DNA of 64,000 nt from Aquimarina aquimarini (GCF_900299535.1 NZ_OMKE01000014.1:1-64000); one strand, 5' to 3'. Positions 25,045 to 35,568 are shown, counted from the first letter of the stretch. Program-made: numbers and translations. The notes: a model not told the origin generated them from the letters alone.

Positions 25045-27747
25045 ATGAAAAAATTAACTACCATTATACTGCTGGTAACTGCAGTAGTATGCTCTTATGG
25101 TCAGACTCCTTGTCAAAACGGTTTGGCAGGCTCTTACCCTTGCAACGATTACGACCTAATGTCTCACATTACACTCTCTACTATGAATGCCTCTTCTGGT
25201 AATGATAGCTGGGGATGGACAGACCCACAAAACGGTAACGAATATGCCATTATAGGATTGGATAACGGAACCGCATTTATCGATATTTCTAACCCTACCA
25301 GTCCTGTTTATTTAGGTAAACTCCCTTCAGCAGTGGGATCAAGCAGTTGGAGAGATGTAAAAGTATATAAAAATCATGCTTTTATAGTTGCTGATTTTAT
25401 AGGAAATCATGGAATGCAGGTTTTTGACCTTACAAGGTTGCGTAATGTAGCAAACCCTCCTCAGACATTTACGGCAGATACAAGATATACAGGATTTGGA
25501 AGCGCCCATAATATTGTAATCAATGAAGATTCTGGTTACGCATATGTAGTAGGAGCAAGTAGATCAGGAACATATAAAGGAGGACCACTATTTATTAATA
25601 TCCAAGACCCCAAAAACCCAAAAGATGCAGGTGGTTTTTTATCAGGAGGTCAACGTGCCTATACACATGATGCACAGGTAGTAACCTATAATGGACCTGA
25701 TAGTGATTACACAGGAAAAGAAATTCTAATAGGTAGTAACGAGATAGAAATCGTAATAGCAGACATTACCAATAAATCAAATCCTGTAACTATATCTACC
25801 ATAAAGTATTCTGATGTAAAATATACACATCAAGGGTGGTTTACAGAGGATAAAAGATATTTTATTCTTGGTGATGAGCTAGATGAGCAAGGAGTAGGTT
25901 TTAATACTAAAACCATCATATTTGATTTTCAGGATTTAGACAATCCTAAGTTTCATTTTAATTACTTTGGTCCCACCCCTTCAACCGATCATAACGGATA
26001 TGTAAAAGGAAATTTATTCTACCTAGCTAATTACCGAGCAGGAATACGGGTCATTGATATTTCTAATATTGCTTCTAAAACAATGACAGAAGTTGGCTTT
26101 TTTGACACCTATACCTCTAGCGATAGTGTAACACTAGATGGGGTGTGGAATGTATATCCTTATTTTAGTAGTGGAAACATTGTAATAAGTGATATTCAGG
26201 GAGGATTTTTCTTAGTACGTAAAAGTGGTGGAGGAACATGTATAGCAACCACACCTTCTAATTTAGCCTCTTCTAATATAACAGCAACCACAGCTATTGT
26301 CAATTGGAATGCAATAGCTAGTGCAACATATGATATACGATATAGACAAACAGCTACCACCTCATGGACCACCGTTGCGGCAAACTCCAACTCATATAAC
26401 ATAACGGGTTTATCACCAACAACATCTTATGAAGCTCAGGTAAGAAGTAAGTGTCAAGACGGGACAGCTTCAAACTATAGCAATAGTATCAATTTTACAA
26501 CAACTAATGTACAAATAAGCTATTGTGCTTCAAATGGTAACAGTGTAACAGATGAATATATAAGTAATGTTGCAATAGGAACTATCAACAATACTAGTGG
26601 AGCGTCTACTGGTGGTTATGAGGACAACACCTCTATAGCTACAAACCTTGCAAAAGGAGAATCTCATACTATTACAATCACCCCAACTTGGTCAGGAACT
26701 ACCTATAGTGAAGGGTATAGTGTATGGATTGATTATAATAATGATGGTGATTTTGCAGATTCAGGAGAACAAGTATGGTCACAGAATGCAACCAGAACCA
26801 CTCCTGTTTCAGGAACATTCACTATACCCTCGAGTGCAACAACAGGCGCTACCAGAATGCGTGTTTCTATGAAGTATAATGCAGTCCCAACCCCATGTGA
26901 ATCATTTCAATATGGCGAGGTTGAAGACTATACCGTAACTATTCTAGAAGGAGGACCTGGTGGGGGTGGAGTTTGTGTTGGAGGTATTTCATCTTTTCCG
27001 TATAATGAAAGTTTTGAAAACACTCTGGGTCAATGGACACAATCACAAGCCGATAATATTGATTGGACTATAGATGCAAATGGAACCCCGTCTCGTAACA
27101 CAGGCCCGTCAAATGCAAATCAAGGAACGTATTATATATATGTAGAAGCCTCAGGAGATGGATCAGGATTTCCTAATAAACAGGCAATACTCACCTCTTC
27201 TTGTTTTGACCTAAGTACTACTACAACTGCAACATTCTCATTTGCATATCATATGTATGGAGCAAGCAATATGGGTAGTATAGCAGTAGAAGCCTCTATA
27301 AATGATGGTACTTCATGGACAAGTATATGGAGCCAGAATCAAAATCAGGGAAATACATGGAACAACGTTAGCCTAGATTTATCAGCATATATTGGAGAAT
27401 CACTAAAATTAAGATTTAATAGAATCACAGGAACTACGTGGCAAGCTGATATTGCAATAGATAATGTTACACTTACCACAGGAGCAGCCAGAAATGCCTC
27501 TTTGGTATCTAACCAAAACACGGTTATCTCTATTTATCCTAATCCTGTAGATGGAGACACTATGAATGTATCTATGACCGATAAAAACAATTCAAGTTTT
27601 GAAATCAAAAATTTTATCGGACAAACGGTAAGCAAAGGAAATCTTATAAATGATATTGATGTTTCTAGCTTATTATCAGGAGTTTACTTTTTACAGATAA
27701 CTACCAAAAACAATCGTGTAATTAGCAAACGCTTTGTAAAAAGATAA
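25045..27747 (+). CDS. Choice-of-anchor B protein with fibronectin III, GEVED and T9SS sorting domain
   Basis: 900 residues from the ATG at 25045, which opens a clean signal peptide (MKKLTTIILLVTAVVCSYGQ). Residues to about 395 form an LVIVD/choice-of-anchor-B-like propeller (GLDNGTAFIDISNPTSP, HNIVINEDSGYAYVVGA). Then follow a fibronectin type III domain, a GEVED-type beta domain (VWIDYNNDGDFADSGEQVW), a MAM-like jelly roll and a C-terminal type IX secretion signal (ISIYPNPV, LSGVYFLQI, KRFVKR). It is therefore exported to the cell surface or medium. It heads an operon with an MbnP-like protein and its peroxidase. Confidence 0.85.
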   Translation: MKKLTTIILLVTAVVCSYGQTPCQNGLAGSYPCNDYDLMSHITLSTMNASSGNDSWGWTDPQNGNEYAIIGLDNGTAFIDISNPTSPVYLGKLPSAVGSSSWRDVKVYKNHAFIVADFIGNHGMQVFDLTRLRNVANPPQTFTADTRYTGFGSAHNIVINEDSGYAYVVGASRSGTYKGGPLFINIQDPKNPKDAGGFLSGGQRAYTHDAQVVTYNGPDSDYTGKEILIGSNEIEIVIADITNKSNPVTISTIKYSDVKYTHQGWFTEDKRYFILGDELDEQGVGFNTKTIIFDFQDLDNPKFHFNYFGPTPSTDHNGYVKGNLFYLANYRAGIRVIDISNIASKTMTEVGFFDTYTSSDSVTLDGVWNVYPYFSSGNIVISDIQGGFFLVRKSGGGTCIATTPSNLASSNITATTAIVNWNAIASATYDIRYRQTATTSWTTVAANSNSYNITGLSPTTSYEAQVRSKCQDGTASNYSNSINFTTTNVQISYCASNGNSVTDEYISNVAIGTINNTSGASTGGYEDNTSIATNLAKGESHTITITPTWSGTTYSEGYSVWIDYNNDGDFADSGEQVWSQNATRTTPVSGTFTIPSSATTGATRMRVSMKYNAVPTPCESFQYGEVEDYTVTILEGGPGGGGVCVGGISSFPYNESFENTLGQWTQSQADNIDWTIDANGTPSRNTGPSNANQGTYYIYVEASGDGSGFPNKQAILTSSCFDLSTTTTATFSFAYHMYGASNMGSIAVEASINDGTSWTSIWSQNQNQGNTWNNVSLDLSAYIGESLKLRFNRITGTTWQADIAIDNVTLTTGAARNASLVSNQNTVISIYPNPVDGDTMNVSMTDKNNSSFEIKNFIGQTVSKGNLINDIDVSSLLSGVYFLQITTKNNRVISKRFVKR

Positions 27748-27767
27748 TATTCATAAACCTATCATAA

Positions 27768-29135
27768 ATGAATTACTATAAACTTATATCAAGTAGACAT
27801 AGTATCTATATAGCTATAGTATGTTGCCTAGTCGCTTGTAGTAGTAGCGATGATGCGGGTAATACAGTACCTTCTCCTCCAGAAGGTTTTCTGGGCGAAA
27901 TAGAATGGATACAAACATTTGGAGGAAGTAATGAAGATAGTGCCCTATCAATAGTAGAAACTATTGATGGGGGCTATGCTATAGCGGGATATACTCAGAG
28001 TATAGATGGAGATATTACTGATAAAACAGCTACAGATAGCGACTATTGGCTTCTTAAACTTACCAAAGAAGGGCAAATTACTTGGAGCAAAACCTATGGG
28101 GGATCAGGTGATGAGAGAGCAGAAAAAATCATACAAACCTCTGATGGAGGATTTGCAATAGTGGGATATAGCAGAAGTGCTGATGAAGATGTTACTATAA
28201 ATGCTGGTTTGCAAGATTACTGGATTGTAAAAACAGATGCCTCTGGGAATATTCTATGGGAAAAAAGTTTTGGATTTGCAGGAATTGATAGAGCTTTTTC
28301 TCTGGTACAAACTAAAGATAGTGGTTATTTTATAACTGGTTTTCTTGATGTAACTGCCAGTGACGGAGAAGGAAATGATGATAAAGGTAATCTCGCAAAA
28401 CATGGAGTTGGAGAGTTTTGGGGAATAAAACTTAATGCATCAGGAGAAAAAGAATGGCGTCGCTTTTTTGGAGGTACTAATAATGATCGTAGCTATGATG
28501 TAGTACAAACTCAAGATGATGGTTTCTTAATGATAGGCTCCTCAGAAAGTATAGATTTTGATGTAACCAATAGCAAGGGGAGTTATGACTTCTGGGCAGT
28601 AAAAGTAAATAAAGAAGGAACTAAATTATGGCAAAAATCATTCGGAGGATCAGAAATAGATGTTGGGTATGCTATTGCAGCAACCAATGATGGAAAATTT
28701 CTAATCGTTGGAGACTCTAGAAGTATTGATGGTGATATCTCTAGCGCCAACGGAAATGCTGATCTATGGTTGATTCAAATAGATGGTAATGGTAATTTAC
28801 TTTGGGAAAAATCATTAGGCGGTACTGCCTTTGATACAGGTAGAGCTATTACAAAAAGGAAAAGCGGAGGCTATATAATTACTGGGAATTCCAGAAGTAA
28901 TGACCTTGATCTTTCAAAAAATAATGGACAAAGCGATGTATGGACTATAATCATAAATCAAAAAGGAGAAGTACAATGGAAACATGCTAGTGGCGGTAGC
29001 CAAGCTGAATTTGGAGAAGGTTGTATAGAAAAAACAGATAAAAAAATAGTAGTAGCTGGTAGCTCTGAAAGTAATGATTTTGATATCCCTGCCAATAAAG
29101 GATCAAAAGATGTACTCATAATTAAATACAAATAA
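27768..29135 (+). CDS. Repeat lipoprotein of propeller type
   Basis: 455 residues with a lipoprotein signal (AIVCCLVAC, Cys24) and a polar SSSDD linker. The rest is built from about seven imperfect repeats of roughly 50 residues with the pattern W-x-K-x-x-G-G-S, E/D-x-A, T-x-D-G-G-Y, a small Gly-rich turn and D-x-W-x-x-K, which suggests a beta-propeller. It starts 20 bases after the T9SS protein and ends 7 bases before the MbnP-like gene, so it is part of that operon. Its ligand is unknown. Confidence 0.75.
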   Translation: MNYYKLISSRHSIYIAIVCCLVACSSSDDAGNTVPSPPEGFLGEIEWIQTFGGSNEDSALSIVETIDGGYAIAGYTQSIDGDITDKTATDSDYWLLKLTKEGQITWSKTYGGSGDERAEKIIQTSDGGFAIVGYSRSADEDVTINAGLQDYWIVKTDASGNILWEKSFGFAGIDRAFSLVQTKDSGYFITGFLDVTASDGEGNDDKGNLAKHGVGEFWGIKLNASGEKEWRRFFGGTNNDRSYDVVQTQDDGFLMIGSSESIDFDVTNSKGSYDFWAVKVNKEGTKLWQKSFGGSEIDVGYAIAATNDGKFLIVGDSRSIDGDISSANGNADLWLIQIDGNGNLLWEKSLGGTAFDTGRAITKRKSGGYIITGNSRSNDLDLSKNNGQSDVWTIIINQKGEVQWKHASGGSQAEFGEGCIEKTDKKIVVAGSSESNDFDIPANKGSKDVLIIKYK

Positions 29136-29142
29136 AACCACG

Positions 29143-29910
29143 ATGAAAAAAACAACTTATATACTCTTCACAATTTTAATCATTATATCCTCATGTAAAA
29201 ATGATGATGAAACAACTACAGAAACTTTTGGTACGGTAGTGCTAGATTTTAAAAACACAATAAAAACCAATGGTATCGAGTTAATAACAGATTTATATAC
29301 CAATAGCAGTAATGAAGTCTATAATATATCAGAACTAAAATATATTATAAGTAATGTTGTACTCATACAGGCCAATGGAGAAGAATTTACATATCCCGTA
29401 GATCGAAGCTATTTTTTGGTAAACGAAGAAGTTTTAGACAGTAAAAAAATAAAGCTTTCCGATATTAAAACAGGAGAATATACCAAAATTAGATTTGGTA
29501 TTGGTGTGGATCAGTCAAAATATCCACTCAACGGAATGGCTAATTTTATACCTACCGCAGAAGAAAATGCAATGCTATGGAGTTGGTCTGCAGGGTATAT
29601 CTTTTTAAAATTTGAAGGATCATATACTGCAAATGATGGAGCCAATACCGATTTCTTAATTCATATAGGGAGTCATGGTACAACTTTAGATAACTATAAA
29701 CAAATTACATTGGATTTGCCAGAAACGTTGGTTATACAAGAATCAAAATCGCCAGAAATCGCTATTAATGTTGATGTTGAAAAAATATTTGATGGCCCCA
29801 ATACACACTCTTTAGAACAAAAAAACAGTATTCAAGTAGATCCTGAGTTTTCTCCAAAAATTGCCGAAAATATTGGTGATATGTTTAACGCAGTTAGTAT
29901 CTCTAATTAA
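29143..29910 (+). CDS. MbnP-like copper-site protein
   Basis: 255 residues with a lipoprotein signal (LIIISSC, Cys18). The body matches the MbnP family: LDFKNTIKTNGIEL near the start, ISELKYIISNVVL, and the highly conserved AMLWSWSAGYIFLKFEG. In the founding methanotroph protein one tryptophan is converted to kynurenine by the partner di-heme enzyme MbnH, forming a copper site. The MbnH-like gene follows 9 bases later. Copper handling is inferred from the family; in Bacteroidota the exact role is open. Confidence 0.85.
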   Translation: MKKTTYILFTILIIISSCKNDDETTTETFGTVVLDFKNTIKTNGIELITDLYTNSSNEVYNISELKYIISNVVLIQANGEEFTYPVDRSYFLVNEEVLDSKKIKLSDIKTGEYTKIRFGIGVDQSKYPLNGMANFIPTAEENAMLWSWSAGYIFLKFEGSYTANDGANTDFLIHIGSHGTTLDNYKQITLDLPETLVIQESKSPEIAINVDVEKIFDGPNTHSLEQKNSIQVDPEFSPKIAENIGDMFNAVSISN

Positions 29911-29919
29911 ATTGATATT

Positions 29920-30960
29920 TTGAAACTATTGTTGTACTCAGTTATTATACTTATCGGAGCTTCTTGTAGTTCTGATAAGGATAATTATATTCCTATAGAG
30001 AATATAAATCTAGAGTTTACTGTTCCTTCAAATTTTCCTAAACCTACTTATAAAATGGCACTTAATCCTCCTACAGAAAAGGGTTTTGAGTTAGGAAAAA
30101 AACTATTTTATGATGGCAGATTAGCTTCAGATGGTGTTGTCTCTTGTGGTTTTTGTCATATTCAGGATTTTGCGTTCACCCATCACACTCATATAGTAAG
30201 CCATGGTGTAAACGGGGCGCTGGGTACTCGCAATGCACAGCCATTGCACAATATGGCATTTATGAAAGAGTTTACTTGGGATGGAGCCACAATGCATCTT
30301 GATTTGCAACCAATTATACCCATTACCGCAGCAGTAGAAATGAATGAAACTTTTAATAGTATTCTTCAAAAACTAGAAGAACAACCCGAATATGTAAAAT
30401 TGTTTGCCGAAGCATTCGAAGATCAAAAAATAAATACTGATAATCTGCTCAAGGCATTATCGCAATTTATGGTTATGATGGTTTCGGCAAATTCAAAATA
30501 TGATAAAATAGAAAGAAATGAAGGATCTGTATTTACCAAAGAAGAAGAAGCAGGCTTTGAGCTTTTCAAAACTAAATGCGCTTCCTGTCACAAAGGCACC
30601 TTATTCACAGATCAGTCATATCGCAATAATGGTTTACCCATTGATTCACTTTATAATGATATTGGTAGAAAACGGGTTACAGGCTTAGCAGAAGATATAT
30701 ACAAATTCAAGGTTCCTAGCCTTAGAAATATCGAACTTACTTTTCCATATATGCATGATGGTAGATTAAAAACCCTAAGCGATGTTCTGGATCATTATAG
30801 TAATGGGATCGAAAACTCAGAAACTTTAGACCCCATATTAAAACAAAACGATACTCTGGGAATCTCAATGACTCCACAAGAAAAACAGTATATCATCTCT
30901 TTTTTAAAAACGCTTACCGATGACGATTTTTTAAATGATAATCGTTTTTCTGAATTCTAA
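29920..30960 (+). CDS. MbnH-like di-heme peroxidase lipoprotein
   Basis: 346 residues from a TTG start; it gives a good lipoprotein signal (LLYSVIILIGASC, Cys16) and the next ATG lies inside the mature domain. Two heme c motifs, CGFCH (76-80) and CASCH (220-224), and the segments TRNAQPLHNMAF and YKFKVPSLRNIELTFPYMHDG place it in the MauG/MbnH branch. MbnH uses bis-Fe(IV) chemistry to oxidise a tryptophan in MbnP, and the MbnP-like gene is directly upstream. The two very likely act as enzyme and substrate in the periplasm or on the outer membrane. Confidence 0.87.
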   Translation: MKLLLYSVIILIGASCSSDKDNYIPIENINLEFTVPSNFPKPTYKMALNPPTEKGFELGKKLFYDGRLASDGVVSCGFCHIQDFAFTHHTHIVSHGVNGALGTRNAQPLHNMAFMKEFTWDGATMHLDLQPIIPITAAVEMNETFNSILQKLEEQPEYVKLFAEAFEDQKINTDNLLKALSQFMVMMVSANSKYDKIERNEGSVFTKEEEAGFELFKTKCASCHKGTLFTDQSYRNNGLPIDSLYNDIGRKRVTGLAEDIYKFKVPSLRNIELTFPYMHDGRLKTLSDVLDHYSNGIENSETLDPILKQNDTLGISMTPQEKQYIISFLKTLTDDDFLNDNRFSEF

Positions 30961-31025
30961 AAACCCGATTTAAAGACTAGTATAACTTTTAACTATGCTA
31001 TTATATAGTAGATATATGTTAGGTT

Positions 31026-31058
31026 TTGTGTATAAAAACTACTTATGTAGTATATTTG
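31026..31058 (+). promoter_or_regulatory. Promoter of the suf operon
   Basis: TTG (31026-31028) and TATATTTG (31051-31058), spaced by 22 bases, agree with the Bacteroidota consensus. The sufA start codon follows 34 bases after the -7 box. Confidence 0.65.
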
Positions 31059-31092
31059 CATTTAATATTAGAATTAATCTATTTATAAAAGT

Positions 31093-31422
31093 ATGATTAA
31101 GGTATCAGACGGAGCAAAAAATAAGATCATCCAACTAATGACAGAGGATGGCTATAATACTACTACCGATTATGTGCGTGTAGGAGTAAAAAGTGGGGGA
31201 TGTTCTGGTTTATCATATGACTTAAAGTTTGATAAAGCACAACATGAAGAAGATAAAGTATTTGAAGATAACGATGTAAAGATCATTGTGGATAAAAAAA
31301 GTTTCCTCTATTTGATCGGTACTACTCTCGAATATTCAGGTGGTTTAAACGGTACTGGTTTTGTTTTTAACAATCCCAATGCAAGCAGAACCTGTGGTTG
31401 TGGAGAAAGTTTTTCCCTTTAA
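31093..31422 (+). CDS. sufA: A-type iron-sulfur carrier protein
   Basis: 109 residues of the HesB/IscA/SufA family. The three cluster-binding cysteines are Cys37 in SGGCSG and Cys101 and Cys103 in the C-terminal CGCGESF. The protein accepts clusters from the SufBCD scaffold and passes them to target enzymes. It heads the suf gene cluster and its stop lies 42 bases before the sufB start. Confidence 0.93.
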   Translation: MIKVSDGAKNKIIQLMTEDGYNTTTDYVRVGVKSGGCSGLSYDLKFDKAQHEEDKVFEDNDVKIIVDKKSFLYLIGTTLEYSGGLNGTGFVFNNPNASRTCGCGESFSL

Positions 31423-31464
31423 TTGATAAAAAAAGAGCCTAAAATTATTTTTAGGACAAAGAAG

Positions 31465-32910
31465 ATGGCATATACTGAAGACGATTTAAAAAAAGAATTA
31501 GAAACCAAAGAATATGAGTACGGATTCTACACAGACATAGAATCTGATACTTTTCCCGTTGGTCTTAATGAAAATATAGTTCGAGCAATTTCTAAGAAAA
31601 AAGAAGAGCCCGAATGGATGACAGAGTGGAGACTCGAAGCATTTCGTATTTGGGAACAGATGGAGGAAAAAGAGTGGGCGAATGTTACATATGAAAAACC
31701 TGATTTTCAGAGTATTTCTTACTATTCAGCACCCAATAAAAAACCTAAATATAATAGTATTGATGAGGTTGACCCCGAACTACTGGAAACTTTTAAAAAA
31801 CTAGGGATTTCTCTAGACGAACAAAAGAAACTGGCAGGTGTTGCTGTAGATATTGTAATGGACTCTGTATCTGTTGCTACTACCTTCAAAGAAACACTAG
31901 CAGAAAAAGGAATTATATTTTGTTCTATCTCTGAAGCAATTAAGGAACATCCTGAATTGGTTAAGAAATATATTGGATCTGTAGTTCCTCAAAAAGATAA
32001 TTTTTATGCAGCCTTAAACTCGGCTGTATTTAGTGACGGTTCATTCTGTTATATTCCAAAAGGCGTTCGTTGTCCAATGGAACTATCTACCTATTTTAGA
32101 ATTAATCAGGCAGGAACAGGACAATTTGAAAGAACACTAGTTATAGCTGATAAAGGAAGTTATGTAAGTTACCTAGAAGGATGTACAGCTCCTTCTCGTG
32201 ATGAAAACCAATTACATGCTGCCGTTGTTGAATTAGTAGCACTAGATGATGCAGAAATAAAATATTCTACCGTACAAAATTGGTTCCCTGGTAATGCCGA
32301 AGGTAAAGGAGGAGTTTATAATTTTGTAACCAAAAGAGGGTTGTGTGAAACCAACGCCAAAATCTCATGGACACAAGTAGAAACAGGATCAGCTGTTACT
32401 TGGAAATATCCTTCTTGTATCCTAAAAGGAGATAACTCTGTCGGAGAATTTTATTCTATCGCTGTAACCAATAATTTTCAGCAAGCAGATACGGGTACAA
32501 AAATGATACACTTAGGTAAAAACACCAAAAGTACTATTATTTCTAAGGGTATTTCTGCTGGAAAATCTCAAAATAGTTACCGTGGATTGGTGCATATAAG
32601 TAGTAAAGCAACCAATGCGCGAAATTTTTCTCAATGTGATTCTCTATTGATGGGCAATGAATGTGGCGCACATACGTTTCCTTATATAGAAACTAAAAAT
32701 AAAACAGCTCAAATAGAACATGAAGCAACTACAAGCAAAATAGGTGAAGATCAGATCTTTTACTGTAACCAACGAGGAATCGATACAGAAAAAGCAATTG
32801 CTTTGATTGTTAATGGTTTTAGTAAAGAGGTATTGAATAAATTACCTATGGAGTTTGCTGTAGAAGCTCAAAAGCTTCTTGAGATTTCTCTGGAGGGTTC
32901 TGTGGGCTAA
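31465..32910 (+). CDS. sufB: Fe-S cluster scaffold subunit SufB
   Basis: 481 residues from the ATG at 31465, the usual length for SufB; an earlier in-frame start would add an unlikely basic leader. SufB, with SufC and SufD, builds iron-sulfur clusters de novo. Recognisable parts are [41 protein letters not shown], and the C-terminal [20 protein letters not shown]. Next comes a small lipoprotein gene rather than sufC directly, which is uncommon. Confidence 0.96.
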   Translation: MAYTEDDLKKELETKEYEYGFYTDIESDTFPVGLNENIVRAISKKKEEPEWMTEWRLEAFRIWEQMEEKEWANVTYEKPDFQSISYYSAPNKKPKYNSIDEVDPELLETFKKLGISLDEQKKLAGVAVDIVMDSVSVATTFKETLAEKGIIFCSISEAIKEHPELVKKYIGSVVPQKDNFYAALNSAVFSDGSFCYIPKGVRCPMELSTYFRINQAGTGQFERTLVIADKGSYVSYLEGCTAPSRDENQLHAAVVELVALDDAEIKYSTVQNWFPGNAEGKGGVYNFVTKRGLCETNAKISWTQVETGSAVTWKYPSCILKGDNSVGEFYSIAVTNNFQQADTGTKMIHLGKNTKSTIISKGISAGKSQNSYRGLVHISSKATNARNFSQCDSLLMGNECGAHTFPYIETKNKTAQIEHEATTSKIGEDQIFYCNQRGIDTEKAIALIVNGFSKEVLNKLPMEFAVEAQKLLEISLEGSVG

Positions 32911-32938
32911 TCTTGAAACCATCAAATATCTCACATCA

Positions 32939-33325
32939 ATGAAAAAATCATTTATTTTAATCGTCTTAAGCCTTATTCTTTTTTCTTGTAAATCTAATTC
33001 TAATGAAGAACCTGATTTAATACGAGGAGAATTTATTCTCATTGATGATGCAGCAGTGATAAAAGGAGATAATTTTATTTATGGAGTAATAATTAATGAT
33101 GCTACTCTAGAATTGGCCAAAAAAATAGAACCACTACAAAGAGAAGAATACGATATGGTTCCTGTAGTAATCAAAGGAATCGTAAAACCTAACCCAGAAA
33201 AAGGTTGGGAAGAAATAGTAGAAATAAAAGAAATTATTGGAGTAAGTGCCCCAACATCAGAATTACCAACCAAAATTAGGTCTTCTGAAGATGCTAAAGG
33301 CGCAAGCTTGCAAAAGGAAAATTAA
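32939..33325 (+). CDS. Small lipoprotein inserted between sufB and sufC
   Basis: 128 residues from the ATG at 32939, with a clear lipoprotein signal (FILIVLSLILFSC, Cys17). The mature part holds EEPDLIRGEFILIDDAAVI and EYDMVPVVIKGIVKP strands, so it is likely a small beta-barrel (OB-like) domain. No family was recognised. It is 28 bases after sufB and 35 before sufC, so co-transcribed with them, though a surface or periplasmic lipoprotein has no obvious role in cluster assembly. Confidence 0.7.
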   Translation: MKKSFILIVLSLILFSCKSNSNEEPDLIRGEFILIDDAAVIKGDNFIYGVIINDATLELAKKIEPLQREEYDMVPVVIKGIVKPNPEKGWEEIVEIKEIIGVSAPTSELPTKIRSSEDAKGASLQKEN

Positions 33326-33360
33326 ATAATATCTCAGGTAAGAGATAAACATAGTATATC

Positions 33361-34113
33361 ATGTTAGAAATAAAAGATTTACACGCAAGTGTCGAAGGTA
33401 AAGAAATTTTAAAAGGTCTTAACCTAAATGTAAAAGCAGGAGAAATACACGCTATTATGGGACCTAATGGTGCTGGAAAAAGTACACTAGCAAGTATTGT
33501 TGCGGGTAAAGAAGAGTATGAAGTTACCAAAGGAAAAATGCTTTTGGATGGAGAAGATATTGAAGAACTTGCCGCAGAAGAACGTGCTCACAAAGGTGTA
33601 TTTCTTTCTTTTCAATATCCTGTAGAAATCCCAGGAGTAACAGTAACTAATTTCATGAAAACGGCTATCAACGAGACCAGAAAAGCACAAGGTCTAGAAG
33701 AAATGCCAGCAAAAGATATGCTTAAAAAAATTCGTGAGAAATCTGAATTATTAGAAATTGATCGCAAATTTTTATCTAGATCACTTAATCAAGGATTTTC
33801 TGGAGGAGAGAAAAAACGTAATGAAATCTTTCAAATGGCTATGATGGAACCCAAATTAGCTATACTTGATGAAACAGATTCTGGACTAGATATCGATGCA
33901 CTTCGTATTGTAGCTAATGGAGTAAATAAATTGAAAAGTGAAGATAATGCTATTGTTGTAATTACTCACTATCAACGTTTACTTGACTATATCGTTCCTG
34001 ATTTTGTACATGTGCTATACGATGGTAAAATCGTAAAATCTGGTACCAAAGAACTAGCTCTAGAACTAGAAGAAAAAGGATACGATTGGATAAAAGAAGA
34101 AATAAACGCATAA
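33361..34113 (+). CDS. sufC: ABC-type ATPase of the SUF system
   Basis: 250 residues. Walker A GPNGAGKST (34-42), signature FSGGEKKRNE and Walker B LAILDETDSGLD identify the SufC ATPase. ATP-driven dimerisation of SufC reshapes the SufBCD complex to expose the assembly site. The length is standard and the gene lies between sufB (with a lipoprotein gene in between) and sufD. Confidence 0.97.
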   Translation: MLEIKDLHASVEGKEILKGLNLNVKAGEIHAIMGPNGAGKSTLASIVAGKEEYEVTKGKMLLDGEDIEELAAEERAHKGVFLSFQYPVEIPGVTVTNFMKTAINETRKAQGLEEMPAKDMLKKIREKSELLEIDRKFLSRSLNQGFSGGEKKRNEIFQMAMMEPKLAILDETDSGLDIDALRIVANGVNKLKSEDNAIVVITHYQRLLDYIVPDFVHVLYDGKIVKSGTKELALELEEKGYDWIKEEINA

Positions 34114-34216
34114 TCCTCAGTTTTTGGGCTTATAAGATATCGGTTGTTTAAATTATAAAGAGTTCAGAAGAGAAGTAATCTCTTATACTTGAAAACTGTT
34201 TCAAAAGAAACAAAAC

Positions 34217-35542
34217 ATGGAATTAAATATGGAGTTGAAAGATAAATTAATGTCTTCTTTTTTAGCTTTTGAAAATACAGTAGATGTAGATTCAACAGTA
34301 CATGATATTAGAAGTCAGGCCATTAAAACTTTTGAAGAAAAAGGGTTTCCTACAAAAAAAGAAGAAGCATGGAAATATACTTCTTTAAATAGCGTATTAA
34401 AACACGATTATAGTATTTTTCCTAAAGAAGAAAACACCTTAGAATTCAAAGACATAAGAAAATATTTTCTTCATGACCTTGACACCTACAAAATCGTATT
34501 TATAGATGGTATGTATTCTTCTCATTTATCAGAAACTACGCATGATAAAATAGATGTATGCTTGATGTCATCTGCTTTGACTGATGAAAAATATAAGCCA
34601 GTAATTGAAAACTATTTTAATAAAATAGCACCCAGTGATGGTCTAGCATCATTAAACACAGCTTTCTCAAAAGAAGGAGCCTATATTTATATTTCAAAAA
34701 ATAAGTTGGCAGATAAGCCAATCCAAATAGTACATTTCTCTACAGGAAAAGAATCTGCCCAAATGCTACAACCTCGTAACTTGATTGTAGTTGAAGAGAA
34801 TTCTCATGTACAAATCATTGAGCGTCACCAGAGTTTGACAGAAAACCCAGTATTAACTAACTCGGTTACAGAAATTTTTGCAGATAAAAGAGCCATTGTA
34901 GATTATTATAAAATTCAAAATGATAATCAAAATGCTTCTTTGATAGATAATACACACATTGAGCAACACGCACAAAGTATAGCATCTGTACATACTTTTG
35001 CTTTTGGAGGAAATATTACCAGAAATAACCTTAACTTTTATCAAAAAGGAGAAGGGATCGATTCTATACTTAATGGGGTAACTATCATTGAGGGAAAACA
35101 ACATGTAGACCACAATACATTGGTACATCATGCAGAACCAAATTGTGAAAGTCACCAAGATTACAAAGGTATTTTTGATGAAAAAGCTACTGGAGTTTTT
35201 AATGGTAAAATTATTGTAAACAAAGAAGCTCAAAAAACAAATGCTTTTCAATCTAACAATAACATTTTGTTAAGTGATAAAGCAACTATAAACTCTAAGC
35301 CTCAATTAGAGATTTTTGCCGATGATGTAAAATGTTCTCATGGATGTACTATCGGGCAATTAGATGACGATGCATTATTCTATATGCGCTCTAGAGGAAT
35401 TGGAGAAAAAGAAGGGCGAGCATTACTAATGTATGCATTTGCAAATAATGTATTAGAAAGTGTGAAAATCCCGCAACTAAAGACTAGAATTAATAAATTA
35501 ATCGCCAATAAACTCGGTGTTAATATAGGTTTTGATTTATAA
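34217..35542 (+). CDS. sufD: Fe-S cluster assembly subunit SufD
   Basis: 441 residues with a helical N-domain (FPTKKEEAWKYTSLNSVL) and the beta-helix core shared with SufB, ending in KCSHGCTIGQLDDDALFYMRS, a hallmark of the SufD/SufB family. It pairs with SufB in the SufBC2D complex. An in-frame ATG at 34229 is an alternative start. A terminator directly follows, so the first suf transcript probably ends here. Confidence 0.95.
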   Translation: MELNMELKDKLMSSFLAFENTVDVDSTVHDIRSQAIKTFEEKGFPTKKEEAWKYTSLNSVLKHDYSIFPKEENTLEFKDIRKYFLHDLDTYKIVFIDGMYSSHLSETTHDKIDVCLMSSALTDEKYKPVIENYFNKIAPSDGLASLNTAFSKEGAYIYISKNKLADKPIQIVHFSTGKESAQMLQPRNLIVVEENSHVQIIERHQSLTENPVLTNSVTEIFADKRAIVDYYKIQNDNQNASLIDNTHIEQHAQSIASVHTFAFGGNITRNNLNFYQKGEGIDSILNGVTIIEGKQHVDHNTLVHHAEPNCESHQDYKGIFDEKATGVFNGKIIVNKEAQKTNAFQSNNNILLSDKATINSKPQLEIFADDVKCSHGCTIGQLDDDALFYMRSRGIGEKEGRALLMYAFANNVLESVKIPQLKTRINKLIANKLGVNIGFDL

Positions 35543-35568
35543 AAACAATCAAAACTAGTACAGTATAT

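Noticed and set aside
31423..31464. Extended start of sufB
   Set aside because: The extra 14 residues are basic and not part of known SufB; the ATG at 31465 gives the usual length.
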